From Bagarius yarrelli (Eukaryota > Chordata > Actinopteri > Siluriformes > Sisoridae), in contig VCAZ01000022.1 of the NCBI GenBank assembly GCA_005784505.1, positions 1,309,195 to 1,373,194 of the forward strand: a stretch of DNA of 64,000 bases, written 5' to 3'. Shown piece after piece: positions 33,886-47,190 of the stretch. Each line of letters opens with the position of its first letter. The first letter of the stretch is position 1. The translations under genes and the position numbers were made by a program. Below the pieces are notes generated by a model. The model had not been told where the DNA came from, did no database searches, and worked only from the letters and a program-made list of their open reading frames with translations.

Positions 33886-36800
33886 ATGTCGGATTCGGAG
33901 GATGAGAGTCAGGAGCGGCAGCTAAAGCTGGTGTTAATCGGAGACGGAGCTTCAGGAAAGGTGAGAACGGATTTACAGCAGCAGCTTTGGCGGAGATGCT
34001 AAATGCTAATGCAGCTTTAGCTCATCTCCGTGCTTCACTATGTTATTATACAGTAACATTTATTTATTTTAATGTTTAGACATGCTGCACCATGTCATGT
34101 TATTTGTGTGTTAAAACACGCATCTGTGCAAAAAGAATCCGAATTAAGTCAATAATAAATAACTTTATTTCCGAAATGTATACAAGTACATAGACATGTA
34201 AGGCGGCACAGGGAGAAACAAGCAAATGTGTGTAAACAGGTATAGACACACACACACACACAAGTGCAGATTTAACTACACTATAATAAACCTCCTACAT
34301 GCGATTCAGTGACGTCCCTGACGGTTATAATTTCACATAAATATAACCGGAAAAGTCTGCTGTCCTGATCAGTTACTGAATGTAATGCAAGTTGGAGCTC
34401 ATGGACTCAATTTCCACCAGTAAACTAAAGTAAATCTACCTAAACTATTAACCAAAATGTTCAGATTTTCATCTCTGTACTATCCACTATCCTATCCCAG
34501 CCTATCCTAGTCTAGCCTAAACTATTCCATCCCAGCCTCTCCTAATTGATCATATCCTAGCCTAAACTATCCTATCCTAGTCTAGCCTAAACTATTCCAT
34601 CCCAGCCTATCCTAATTGATCATATCCTAGCCTAAACTATCCTATCCTAGTCTAGCCTAAACTATTCCATCCCAGCCTATCCTAATTGATCATATCCTAG
34701 CCTAAACTATCCTATCCTAGTCTAGCCTAAACTATTCCATCCCAGCCTATCCTAATTGATCATATCCTAGCCTAAACTATCCTATCCTAGTCTAGCCTAA
34801 ACTATTCCATCCCAGCCTCTCCTAATTGATCATATCCTAGCCTAAACTATATCCTTTCCTAGTCTAGCCTAAAAAAAACTATTCCATCCCAGCCTATCCT
34901 AATTGATCATATCCTAGCCTAAATTATCCTATCCTAGTCTAGCCTAAACTATTCCATCCCAGCCTCTCCTAATTGATCATATCCTAGCCTAAACTATCCT
35001 ATCCTAGCCTAAACTATTCCATCCCAGCCTATCCTAATTGATCATATCCTAGCCTAAACTATCCTATCCTAGTCTAGCCTAAACTATTCCATCCCAGCCT
35101 CTCCTAATTGATCATATCCTAGCCTAAACTATCCTATCCTAGTCTAGCCTAAACTATTCCATCCCAGCCTCTCCTAATTGATCATATCCTAGCCTAAACT
35201 ATCCTATCCTAGCCTAAACTATTTCATCCCAGCCTCTCCTAATTGATCATATCCTAGCCTAAACTATCCTATCCTAGCCTAAACTATTTCATCCCAGCCT
35301 CTCCTAATTGATCATATCCTAGCCTAAACTATCCTTTCCTACCCTAAACTATTCTATTCCAGCCTATCTTAACCTAGCCTAAACTATCCTATACAAAACT
35401 ATCCTACCTTAAACTAACCTATCCCAGCCTAAACTATCCTTTTCTAGCCTAAACTATCCAATCCTATCATAGGCTAAACTATTCAATCCGATCCTAAACT
35501 ATCCAATCCTAATCTTAGTCCTGTCCTACACTAAACTATCCTATCCTAAATTATTCTCTTCTATCGTAAACTAAACTATCCTATCACATCTGAAACTATC
35601 CTAACCTATCCTAGCCTAAGCCATCCTATCCTATCCTACTGGGTATCAAAACTAATGAATTTCTAGTGTTCCCGCATCCTAAGCATCAGACATTTATCCA
35701 GTCTGACATTGATGTACTTCTATTGTTGACTTTAGGTCTACGGTGCTCACTAAAACCTGACCAAGTTCATTAGTGGCAGTACTGAAATATCACTCCTTCG
35801 TATTATTTGGTACCTTGATCCTTTTACTTAATATTAATATTCTGTGGAAGTGACTAACTGGTAGTCACGATAAAAGCTGGTAAACTAGGAGGCAGTCAAC
35901 TTACAGGTCTAGTCTCTGTTTTTATAGACAGCTAGTGTAGCTAGTTTGCCGTTCAAATATTCAATAGATTTGGATGTGGGTTAGTCCTGGCTTGGTGAGA
36001 AGGATCTTTAGCCAGGGTTTTAAACCCTATTTGCTTACACACACAAATTTTACAAGATGAGTAGTGGATCCCCAAGCTGGACAGAAGCCTAGTGTGGCCA
36101 CAAATGAGGGGGATAAACGAGTCTGGGCACAGATGATCCTGTGGTGTGGGAGGGTAAGCAAAGCAGGGGGGCGCAGATGATGTTGCGGTGTTTGATGGCA
36201 AATGCGAGTGGGTGCAAATGATTTGTCAAAGTGAAAGAGGAAATCCGTCAGTTACACTTTGAGCCTAGAAGAATGATCAGATTCAGCAACGCGATCGGAT
36301 GAATGATGCAACGCTGAGTAGATGGCAAGGAGGCATCCTAAACAAACGGACCGACGTGCAGAACTTCTGCAGATACAGGAGAGAATTCGTAATATAAACC
36401 ATGGTAACAAGCTCATTTACCAACAAACAAGTTTGGCTGTGTTAGATTTCCATTGATTCCTATTGATTCCTAAAAACAAAAATCTGAATAATACTAATTT
36501 TCTATTCCACACACACACACACACACACACACGATCTTGCCGTTCCGAGTGTATCAGTAGCAGACATGATAAGTGATGTGAGGATTACAGGACAGAAGGT
36601 GATTTTTAACAAAGAGTCAGTGTCTTAATCTGTCTGTCTTTATAAACCTGTTAATGCCGTCTCTCTTCGTCTGTGTGTGTGTGTGTGTGCGTGTGTGTGT
36701 ATGTATGTGTGACATTACTAGCTAAACCACTTGGCACATGGAAGTGCTTTGTTAAATCCCTTTAAATGAGTCCAGTGTAAGGTAACAACAAGGATCGGAA

Positions 36801-38415
36801 TTTTCGTTCTTTTCTTATTTGCATTTTTTTCCCCTCTAAAAAAAATCCGTTTCGAACTTATTGGCATGTAAACTTTTTTTTTTTCACCACTAAAGCCAGA
36901 TGTCATGATTAACAATGTTGCATTAGACTTTCAGAAGGCTCCTGGACAAGTTCTTCTCAAACACAGCCTATACATCACGCTGCTGAAAAAGCCATGCACT
37001 GCCAACTCATGAAACTCCTGGCACAGGCGGTCGGGTTTTCAGCTTATACTAGCAGAATCCATAAAGCCACTAATCCTTAAAACAGCCATCAATCAAAAAA
37101 GGACAAAAAGAAGGGATCAGTGTTACATCATATTTAATATCATTTTTTAAAAGGTACATTTCCGTCTATACAGACCCCTTTAGGTTGTCGGTGCGGTGTG
37201 TTCTGTTATTTCTGGAAACAGGAAAAGGTTCAAGGCAACAACAGAACACAACACACACATACTTATTTACCCCAAATAGGGAATTCTTACTCTCCGGTTT
37301 ATCTGTCGCCGCTGAAGGTGCGAGTAAGACCGAGTTTAAGAAGCCCTTAAACTTAGACATCAGCAGTACATTTTACTATATATGCAGATACATACAAACA
37401 CAACACACACACACACACAAAGATGCCGTCTTTTCCACGTTCTAGATTCTGTAACCGTAATGATTATCCTTAACATTCACAGCATTTGGCAGACGTCCTT
37501 ATCCAGAGCGACTAACTTTTATCTCTTTTACTGAGTAACTGGTGGTTAAGTGCCTTGATCAGGGGTCCAGCGGTGGCAGCTTGGTGGTGCTGGAAATCGA
37601 ACCCCGATCTTCCAAAGTCTTAGAAACATTAACCACTGCGCAACCACTTCCACCTCTTTATTAAAGTTCCAGCTCAAACCCAGTTCCAGCATGACAAACC
37701 CCCTGAGTACGAGGAAGAATGAAGTGGAGGAGTCTGGATGAAGTGGAAGAACTTGAGTGTCCTGCACCACTAAACACCTTTAGGATGAACTGGTACACCG
37801 ACTGGACCCCAGACCATTAGTGTCTGACCTCATTAACACTATTTAGCTGAAAGAACACAAATCCCCACAGTCACACAACACAATCCGATGGATACCGTTT
37901 CCAAAGGTGTGGAGGTTATTATAGGGAGAAGATCAGGACTAAATCTGGAATAGGATGTGCAGAAAATATATAGGTGTGATAGGCAGGTGTCCTGACAGTT
38001 TTTATGTATTTAATAAGAGGTGGTTTTTATTCAGAAGCACTAAGAGGCAGTGCCTTGTGCTGCCATCTGTTGGTGTGTCTCATAACTTTTTGATACCTCT
38101 CGTAAAAACCTCGCAAGACTTTTATTTTAAAGCAGCACAAAGTGAAAATATTCCCAAAACATGATTCAGAGCAGTTATTGGGTATTTTTGCCACGTTACA
38201 TTAAGGAACAGCTCCTTACACATAACCCACTTTGTTTAAGTGTTGTGGTTCAACTAAGGTTTGTGTTACTGCAGCGAAACGGTTGTGTGTGAATACACCA
38301 CCATGCCAAACCACTGATTTAGTGGGTGTGTGTATGTGGTTATCAATAATCATGTGTAGGCATCTCAGCATGGGTCAACACTTCTTTTCCAGTTTTGGAG
38401 AAATAAAACTTTGCC

Positions 38416-38466
<51 letters not shown>

Positions 38467-39674
38467 GGTGAAGTGGTTTAGTGTATTCCGATTTATACTG
38501 TGTTTTTGGGCTTGGTTGTTCATTTGTGGTGTTTTAAGGCGGAGTGTGGGAGTTGTGTGTGGTTGATTCTCATAGGCTGTATTAGTAGAATTACACTAAA
38601 CACACAGTCACTCATGGATGTCATTATAACTTGTGTATTAGTGTTGTCTAATACTTGGTACTTATTAGAACGTAATTATCCTATAATGTTGTAATTGATA
38701 CAACATTAAAAATCGTCAGTATTTCTGCCTCACAGGGTACCTCTGGCTTAACTGAGAAAACGGGTGGGATTTGCCAAAATTTCAAAAGCAATCACTGTGT
38801 TCCAATCCCACCCATTCCCACACACTCCTGGACACGATCACTTCCACCCACTCCCACAGATCCCACTGGATCCTGTACAAGACTTGACCCGTTTTTCAGC
38901 TTTCTCTGAAATTTTGACCAGTACCGTGTGCTCGATAGAATGTTTCACTAATCTCGGCTTTTCCTTAAGGAAACTTTGACCAATCCTGCTTTTTCCTTTA
39001 AAGAGGAAAAAAAACACCCGAAAGAAAGAACATTTGCTTTTGCTCACAGGAAATTTAACCAAACCCACCCACTTAAACCCACTCTCTAAACCAAACCCAC
39101 CCACTTAAAACCCACTCTCTAAACCAAACCCACCCACTTACACCACTAATCTTACCCACTTAAACCCACACTTTATTAATCTCCCCCATTTACACCACTA
39201 ATCTCACCCAGTTAAACCCACACTCTTCACCAATCTCATCCATTTACACCACCAATCTCACCCACTTACACCCACACTCTTCACCAATCTCACCCACTTA
39301 CACCCACACTCTTCACCAATCTCACCCACTTACACCCACACTCTTCACCAATCTCACCCACTTACACCCACACTCAAATCCCATCACATTCTTTACCAGT
39401 CTCACCCACACACACCCACACTCTTCACCAATCTCACCCACACTCTTGACCAATCCCACTCACTCCCATCCACACTAATTATCTGCAAGGTTTGCAATAG
39501 TTAATCCAACTTTCCCTTATCTCTCATCTCTCACTTCTTTTTTCTCTTTATTTAAAAAAATAAAGAAAATGAATCAACTAGAAATCTGGAAAAACAAAAT
39601 TAAGCAGTTCAGAAAGTAACCACATGGCAGATGAAGTCTGATGAATAAAATATTATACTGACTATACACTCGAG

Positions 39675-39715
<41 letters not shown>

Positions 39716-40001
39716 TGTTTCTTTACATAAAGGGAAGTAAGTATTCAGGATGGCAGACGCCTAACTTTAAAGTATCAACTAAGAGACAGGCTACAAATGT
39801 GAAAAAAACCACTGTGTGTGTGGATTAATAAATGTTGTGGAGTGTAGTAACATTTCTTAGTATTACATATAAATTCAATGTATGTGTGTGTCTCTGTGTG
39901 TGTAGTTGGACTGACGAGAGACATGGCGTTGGAGTCACTCCGTCATCAGCCAGAAGGGATGCTGGCACATTTACAGTGCCATTTGCCTTTTCCCACACAC
40001 A

Positions 40002-40039
<38 letters not shown>

Positions 40040-40619
40040 CTCTCTCTACACTGTCTGTGTTTGAGTGAGTGCTACATTGAGTTATGTGGTGTGTGTCGGG
40101 CATACACACTCACCCACAGCTGTACTTCTAATAGGCTCTGATGTTCTGCATTAAGAAGCTGTCAATCAAAAGTGATGTCATACTCGAATTTTAACCACAC
40201 TACTCGCGCACACAAACACACACACACAGACACTCAGCGTGGGAAGGCCTGCGTTAATTTTTTTTTTTATTTAGCTCACTGGCAGAGGAACCAAAGTGAC
40301 CAGTGTGACCGAGTGTTCCAACAGCAACATGGACAGCGGTGTGTGTTTTGAAGAGTGCGTTATAAAGTGTGTGTTTTTGCTGGCGTGGGTAAGGCTTAAA
40401 GGAGGATTTGTTTGCTCACGATGTCCTTTTCGGTTTCACAGAGCCGAACAAAGAATAATACAAAAATATGATTTCTGTAAACTGCTATAATTTTTAGAAA
40501 ATGTATCGCGTTACATAAAAGAAATGACAACTAAAGTAAAACCAAAAAGACAAGCTAAAATGTGGATATTCTGGACTTTCTAAAAAGTCCAGACTCAATG
40601 TCTCTCTCTCTCTCTCTCT

Positions 40620-40650
<31 letters not shown>

Positions 40651-43600
40651 CTCTCCTCCTCCATCTCTCTCTCTCTCTCTTTTTTAGACGTCACTCGCCA
40701 CTCGTTTTGCGCAGGAAGCTTTTGGGAAGCAGTACAAACAGACGATAGGGCTTGATTTCTTCCTCAAGAGAATCACACTACCAGGTGAAACACACACCCC
40801 CACACACACACACCAGCATCGTACCGTCAGCACTGAGCGAGGTGAAAGTAAAGTTGACGGAGCTAACACTCATTAACACTTCCCTCTAAACCCCGCACAC
40901 GCACATCGCCAGTGTGTTACGTCACGTAAACACGAGTGCACTCGCTCAAAAAGTGTGTCAATTCGCACGTTTATTAGGTAGCATTAACATGTGGTTGAAC
41001 ATTTTGTTCTTGCTTGTTTTACTGTCTATCCCACTCTGCTCGAGAGACTGAACCTGCACACCGACCCCAACTTTCTAAGCTTGCGTATGTTTAAAAAAAA
41101 ACCCCCCCACCCAAAACCCTGCACAGTAATTTTTTGTGACTAATAAAATTGTCATATACTAAATAAAATATAAAATAATTCCCTTTTTTAGCAAATTCTA
41201 AATTTTATTTACAATTTTATTACTAGTTTATTATTAGTTTATTACAACTTATTACACTTTTATTACTTTATTACAACTTATTACAATTTTATTATTAATT
41301 TATAACAACTTAACATTTTATTGCTTGTATTGTAATAATTTACAACTTATTACACTTTTATTACTAGTTTATTACAACTTATTACTATTTACAAACCATC
41401 TTTGTATCTTTCACTTATGCACATACCTTCCCTTCGATTGCATTCCTGTTCCTTCAGTTATTTTTTTACTTTTTATATATTAATATTTTGAAAATTAAAT
41501 GAAATTTCGAGTATGAACATTTTCTGGTAACATTTTGAAGCAAATGTTATTTCTCTCATGTTTGGAGACACGACACGTGCGTATATATTGTACACTAGAT
41601 CAGCACCTGTTAAGGGGGGATTGAGAACCTGTTAATCCGTACACTCGTGTAATAATAAATATAAGCTAGCATTTTTTAAGGCATCCACTAGGGGCAATCT
41701 ATTTAATCCCACAATTTATTATCACTTTATTATTGGTGCAATCGAGTTTAAAAAAAGGAAGTAAAAATACTTTTTTTTTTTTTTAGAAAACCATCAGTCA
41801 ATGTCAAACGGGTGAACCTGCTGAAAGCAAAGTAGATAAGTGGCTTGGCAAAAACCACATGTTGTGCTTTCAAAAACAGGTTCAGCCATAACATTGAATT
41901 AGGTAAATTTATACATTCATCTTTAAATATAAATAATGTGAGAATGATGTCCATATGCATTAGTTTCGGCTGGCGAAAAGGGATTGAGGTCTGAAAGAAG
42001 TGAAATAAATAAGCACACATTTGTCTAGAATGACTTTGTATGGGTTTAAAAGAACTAAGAGACCCAAACGGTGTACCAGCAAAACCCTTAATCTCCACGA
42101 AGACATGCTGTTTTCCGGTTGAAGTGGAAGCCCTGATTCTGCCTCAACCCCAGCGAGATGAACTAAAACACCTCCTCACCCAACATTAGCGTCTGATCTT
42201 ATTATTACAATTGTAGCTGAATTGTCAAATCCCCAGTCACATGACACAGGCCAGTGGAAAGTCTTTTCATAAACCTCTCCGATGTGCTGAACGCGCCGCA
42301 CTCATTCCCAGGCAGGCACAAAGCGAGCGGTGAGGACGTTTTTTTGTTGTTTTTGTTTTCACGCTCCTGTGCACCGTAACTCAGCCGTGTGCATGTTCTC
42401 TTTTTCAGCAGATGGAATTCGGTCGTCGTAAAGGCTTAAGCTGTGTGTGGGTAATTATGGTGCGTTTGTATTTTTGTACGAACCAGTCAAAAGCGGCAAG
42501 ATGAACTCACACCGTGTTGCGTTATGGTGGGCCGCTGTGTGTGCGTGTGAGAGGTGTGTGTAGTCTGGAGGAAGTGAGCCATGACCTAGTGCTCTCCGTT
42601 ACACCATTTCATTTTCGCAAAAATTGTAGGTTCTGATTTGTATTGCAATTCCAGACCTTTGTGTGCAATTCTCGTAAGACTCCGTAAGAAATGTGATGAA
42701 ACGTTGTTGGTAGTGATGTCATAATGTATCTTACTACGACTGACCAATCAGTATCTTTGTTTACACATGCTGGAATCGCACTCTGGCACGTCCACTGTTT
42801 TTCTTTCTATATGAATACAAGGTTAGAGCTTAGTACTATCACACCATCCCATGGCTGATTATTATTCCTCCTTCTTACTCGCTCTTTCTCTCTGTGTAAA
42901 GCGTGAAGACCACAAAGTGCAAACAAAGATGCTGATTGGTCAGCCACATTATGACATCAATACCGACAACATTTTATTACTTTATTTTGAGGTTTTAAAA
43001 TAGATTTTTAAAAAAACCCCACACAATTACTAGACGAAACAGACACAAAGGGATGTGATGATAAAATAAAACGTCCAATTTCTTAGAAAAATTAACTGGA
43101 AAGGACAAGTTATTATTGTACCCAACACACATCCATTCCGTTACGTCCCCAATTAACCTTCTATATTTTTCTTAACTTCTAAAGACCAAACACAAACACA
43201 GACACACTGAAAGACAAAAAGAAGAAGTTTAAAATTTAAGACGATTTTATATTTCAGAACATTTTCAATAATGGCATGTTGGAAGTTTGTCGTGTTACTA
43301 AAATCTTCCATCCTAGAGATTTTTTACATTATTGTTCCACAGCGTATAAACACAGCAACCATCTTTGTTAGCAACATAATCAAAAGACCAAAAATTATCA
43401 AGCTGAATTATTTCTTTTCTTTTTTTTTTTTTTTAGTTTTCTTGGCTTGATGGTAAAATTCGAGCTGGAAAAAAAGACTACACACTCTAGGATTGTGGTT
43501 TTAGTTTATATTTCTATTAGGTTAAATTCCACAATCCTAATTGGTTAGCTTAGCGTATAAATTGAACTGATTTGTTTCAACAGCTCCAGTTGATTTGAGC

Positions 43601-43923
43601 TTGGAAAGCGGCTTGTTTTTTCTTGTCGAATTCCCGTTAGTTCGATGTTTGCGGTCGGAGCTGAAGGAGGTTGTTCGTGGTCATTTGGCTGCAGCAGGAT
43701 GTCGAGCGGCCCGGACTCTTTTCACTACACGGAGCCTGCTCACTCCACACCGCACTTACACACACACACACACACACACACTCATCCAACAGTAAAAACT
43801 ATAGAGCTGTAATCATACGCCATGCTGTGCTTAGACTATATAACTGTCCATCAGCCTGGATTATTTTTCCACATACTGACTTTCGGGTGAAAGTCCGAAA
43901 AGGCAACTTGAATTTATTTGGTG

Positions 43924-43973
<50 letters not shown>

Positions 43974-46348
43974 GGAAAAACAATAAACGCACACGTTGCC
44001 TGTTTAACATATCAGTCATGTTTGATTTAGTTTTAGAAAAATAAAATTGAAGTTAATATAAAATTGTTTGCTAATTATATATGTAACTTTTATACAATTA
44101 TAACTATTATTATACTTTAACGTTTTTTACAATCAAATTAGTTTGTTTTTTTAAAACTACTTTTAATTCTTTACATCACTTTTGCTTCATTATAGCATTT
44201 ATTTGAGAGCAACGCACAATTTTTTAAATGCGATACTTAATATTTAATCATTTTTAGGGGTTTTTTTAAATAAAATGTTTTATTTTTAAAAATTTTATAT
44301 AGAAACCGTTTGTTTTAAAACTACATTTATTTTCTAACCAAAATTAATTTTATAAGGACATTTTATAAATATTTTATTTTTAGAATGACAAATTGACAAA
44401 CAAAAAAACGAACAACAAAAAGTAATTTTGTAATTATTTCGTAAACGCACAATTGTCAAATTCACATTTTTTAAAATTTACTTATATCATTACATTTCAT
44501 TTATAGTTCTAAAGTTACAGTATTTCCTTATGGCAATAGATTTACTCAACAATTTAAATCAACATTAATAAGGTAAATAAAGCTAGAGACGTTAGACTAA
44601 GTGACTAGCTAATTCTTTGCTAACGACTGCTAAGATATTTGTTATACATTCAATCTCCTAATAAGAGTTTTTTCCAATTAAACTTAATCGGAATGATCGG
44701 AAATATATTGCAAACGCCTTCAATTTGATTTGATATAATTACTAAAATTAGCTTTCGATACTATTTTTGCGTGTTAGCTTTGCACAGTAAACGCCACGTC
44801 CCTTTAAAGAAACTGCCAGGTAGACAGATTTGCCTCTTAACACTGTGTGTATTATTGTCACGTTCTCTTACAGGGAACCTGAATGCGACATTGCAGGTAT
44901 GGGACATTGGCGGACAAACCATTGGAGGAAACATGTTGGATAAATATATATATGGCGCCCACGTACGTACACACACCTACGCACTTACACAGCACCGGGT
45001 CCATTATTGTGTGCAAGTGTGTTGGAAAGACTGGATGACATCATTGCCGAAGCTCTATTGGCTTTAAATTGAAACAGCGTTCAGCTTTTTATTGACTGTA
45101 TTAATATTTGGAGGGAATGAATAAAGCTTCTGTGTGCAGACTGATGTATTTTTGAATTACTGCTCGAAGTTATTCTGAATATTAATAAAACATGGCTGGA
45201 GCACGCGGCTAACAGCGAGTAATATATACGCAGCTAATATTTTATTCTGTACTACATATTACCACATAATAGCGGGAAGGTGAGTTTTTATTATTGACGG
45301 TTTGTGTGTGTCCAGGGTGTCTTACTGGTGTATGACATCACCAATTCTCAGAGTTTCGAGAATCTTGAAGACTGGTATGGGGCGGTGAAAAAAGCCAACG
45401 AGGAGTCGGACACGCAACCTGTTGTAGCACTAGTGGGCAACAAGAGTAAGTAAATGTACACACACACACACACTTTATTATAAAGTTTTCAGTCACCTCA
45501 CAGTAACCTAATGTACGGGAAGTATGTTGGCTTTTTTTGTTCAGAAAAAAAAAAACTGACTACCAGGAAATTCTTACACACCTCTTACACACATGCATGG
45601 GCACACATACAGACACAAATATACACAAAGACACACAAGCTAATATGTCAAATTGACTTATTTTATAACGTATAACGTGTGCGCAAGATTCAAAGACTTA
45701 AAGCCGTCAGTATTTTATAATCTTCATTTATGAGTCTATTAGGAGCAGTAATTTACCCGACTGTCTGTGCGCGCACACACACACACTTGCACAGGTTGCT
45801 GGCGTTCTCAGAGAGCTCCCTTTTTCTGCTTCACTTTTCTTTTGGCGACTTTAATGGGTTCAGTTCTCTTAACCTTTTCTCATTGCTCTCTGTCTCTTAC
45901 ACCCACACACACACACTGACACTCAACTCAAACACTCCATGGGGAAATCACAGATCATTGTGTCTCTCTGTCAGCATCAGCGGCTAAACGAATAGAGATG
46001 CATGTGTGTGTGTGTGTGTTGGCTAGTCTATACTGAATGCCCGTCTCTGTGTGTAGAAAACCTGGGTTATTTTTTCTAAACTCTATGAATTTCTGTCTTT
46101 ATTTTATTCACTGGATATAAATATCTGTCCGATCATTTATCTCTCTGCCTTTGTGCCCGTCTGTCTGTCTGTCCTTCCTCTATATGTCCATGTAGCTATC
46201 CTCTTTTTCCTTCTTTCTTTGATTTGATTAAGTGTGCATCTGCATGCTGTACATCCAATCATAGATCAGATTAGGAGTCCTTTGACTTTGGTAGCAAATC
46301 AGTGTAGATTCTTTGTGTGTGTACGCGCATATATATATAATATATATA

Positions 46349-46394
<46 letters not shown>

Positions 46395-47159
46395 GTTTGT
46401 GTGTGTCCTGGCTGGCCCGTTAAGGTAAATATTGGTGCACATGGGTGCCGTGGAGATCGACTTGTGTGGTACGACATGGGCCATTACACTTATCACACAC
46501 AGTCTCTCTCCAAGTCCTTCTCTTGCTTTTTCTCTCTCTCGCTCTCTCTCTCTCTTCCCTGTCTGTGTTGCCATGACCGACCACACATTGACCCATTTTA
46601 AAAACACCTGCGTCACAAATCATTTTTCTGCGGTTGGGTTTTGTTCATGACTGCGCCCTAAACTAGACAAACTTGAGTTGCACAGTTTTAAAAGACAGTG
46701 CTGTCAAAAAAACAGCATGAAAGTCAAACATACACACTCCGGTTTCTTAGTCAGAGTATCAAATGTAAAGTATTGAATTAAAATTTTAAAACAACTCAAT
46801 TTACCCCGAATTGGCGTTAGACATGGATAAAAAGCTGGGGAGAAATAGTCAAAGAAAAGAGAGTGAAGTAAATAAAAGCAAATAAATAGGCAGAAGTAAA
46901 GGACAACAAATTAAACACACCTGGGCAAAGAATGTGAGACAGATAAGAGACAACAAATAAAGCAAGAAGAAGTGCAGTGAAAGAATTGAAGAGATAAAGA
47001 AAGTGAGGACGGGTGACTTTAAATAACTTTATATTTACATTATAAGCTTCTGTATAAAGTTATATTAACGGCCACTTGGTTGTAAAACAGTGATAAAGTT
47101 ACAGAAACACTGACACCTGATGATGTCTTACTTTATTTGTTTTTCTTTCTGTCTTTCTG

Positions 47160-47190
<31 letters not shown>

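Larger units (their letters stand above)
35641..40687. other. Rest of rab28 intron 1
   Basis: Contains a reverse SINE at 37479-37650, a family A repeat at 37660-38010, (CA)n at 38421-38463, a 32-base minisatellite at 39050-39475, (GT)n at 39676-39712 and (CA)n at 40000-40036. No exon was recognised. Confidence 0.65.
40785..44873. other. rab28 intron 2
   Basis: Holds an AT-rich tandem region with TTATTACAACTTATTAC units at about 41190-41385, a family A repeat at 42000-42270, a possible poly(A)-tailed insert ending at 43970, and otherwise AT-rich unique DNA. Confidence 0.6.

Noticed and set aside
34490..35640. Regular repeats resembling a CRISPR array
   Set aside because: Eukaryotic sequence, contiguous 70-base units without unique spacers and no cas genes.
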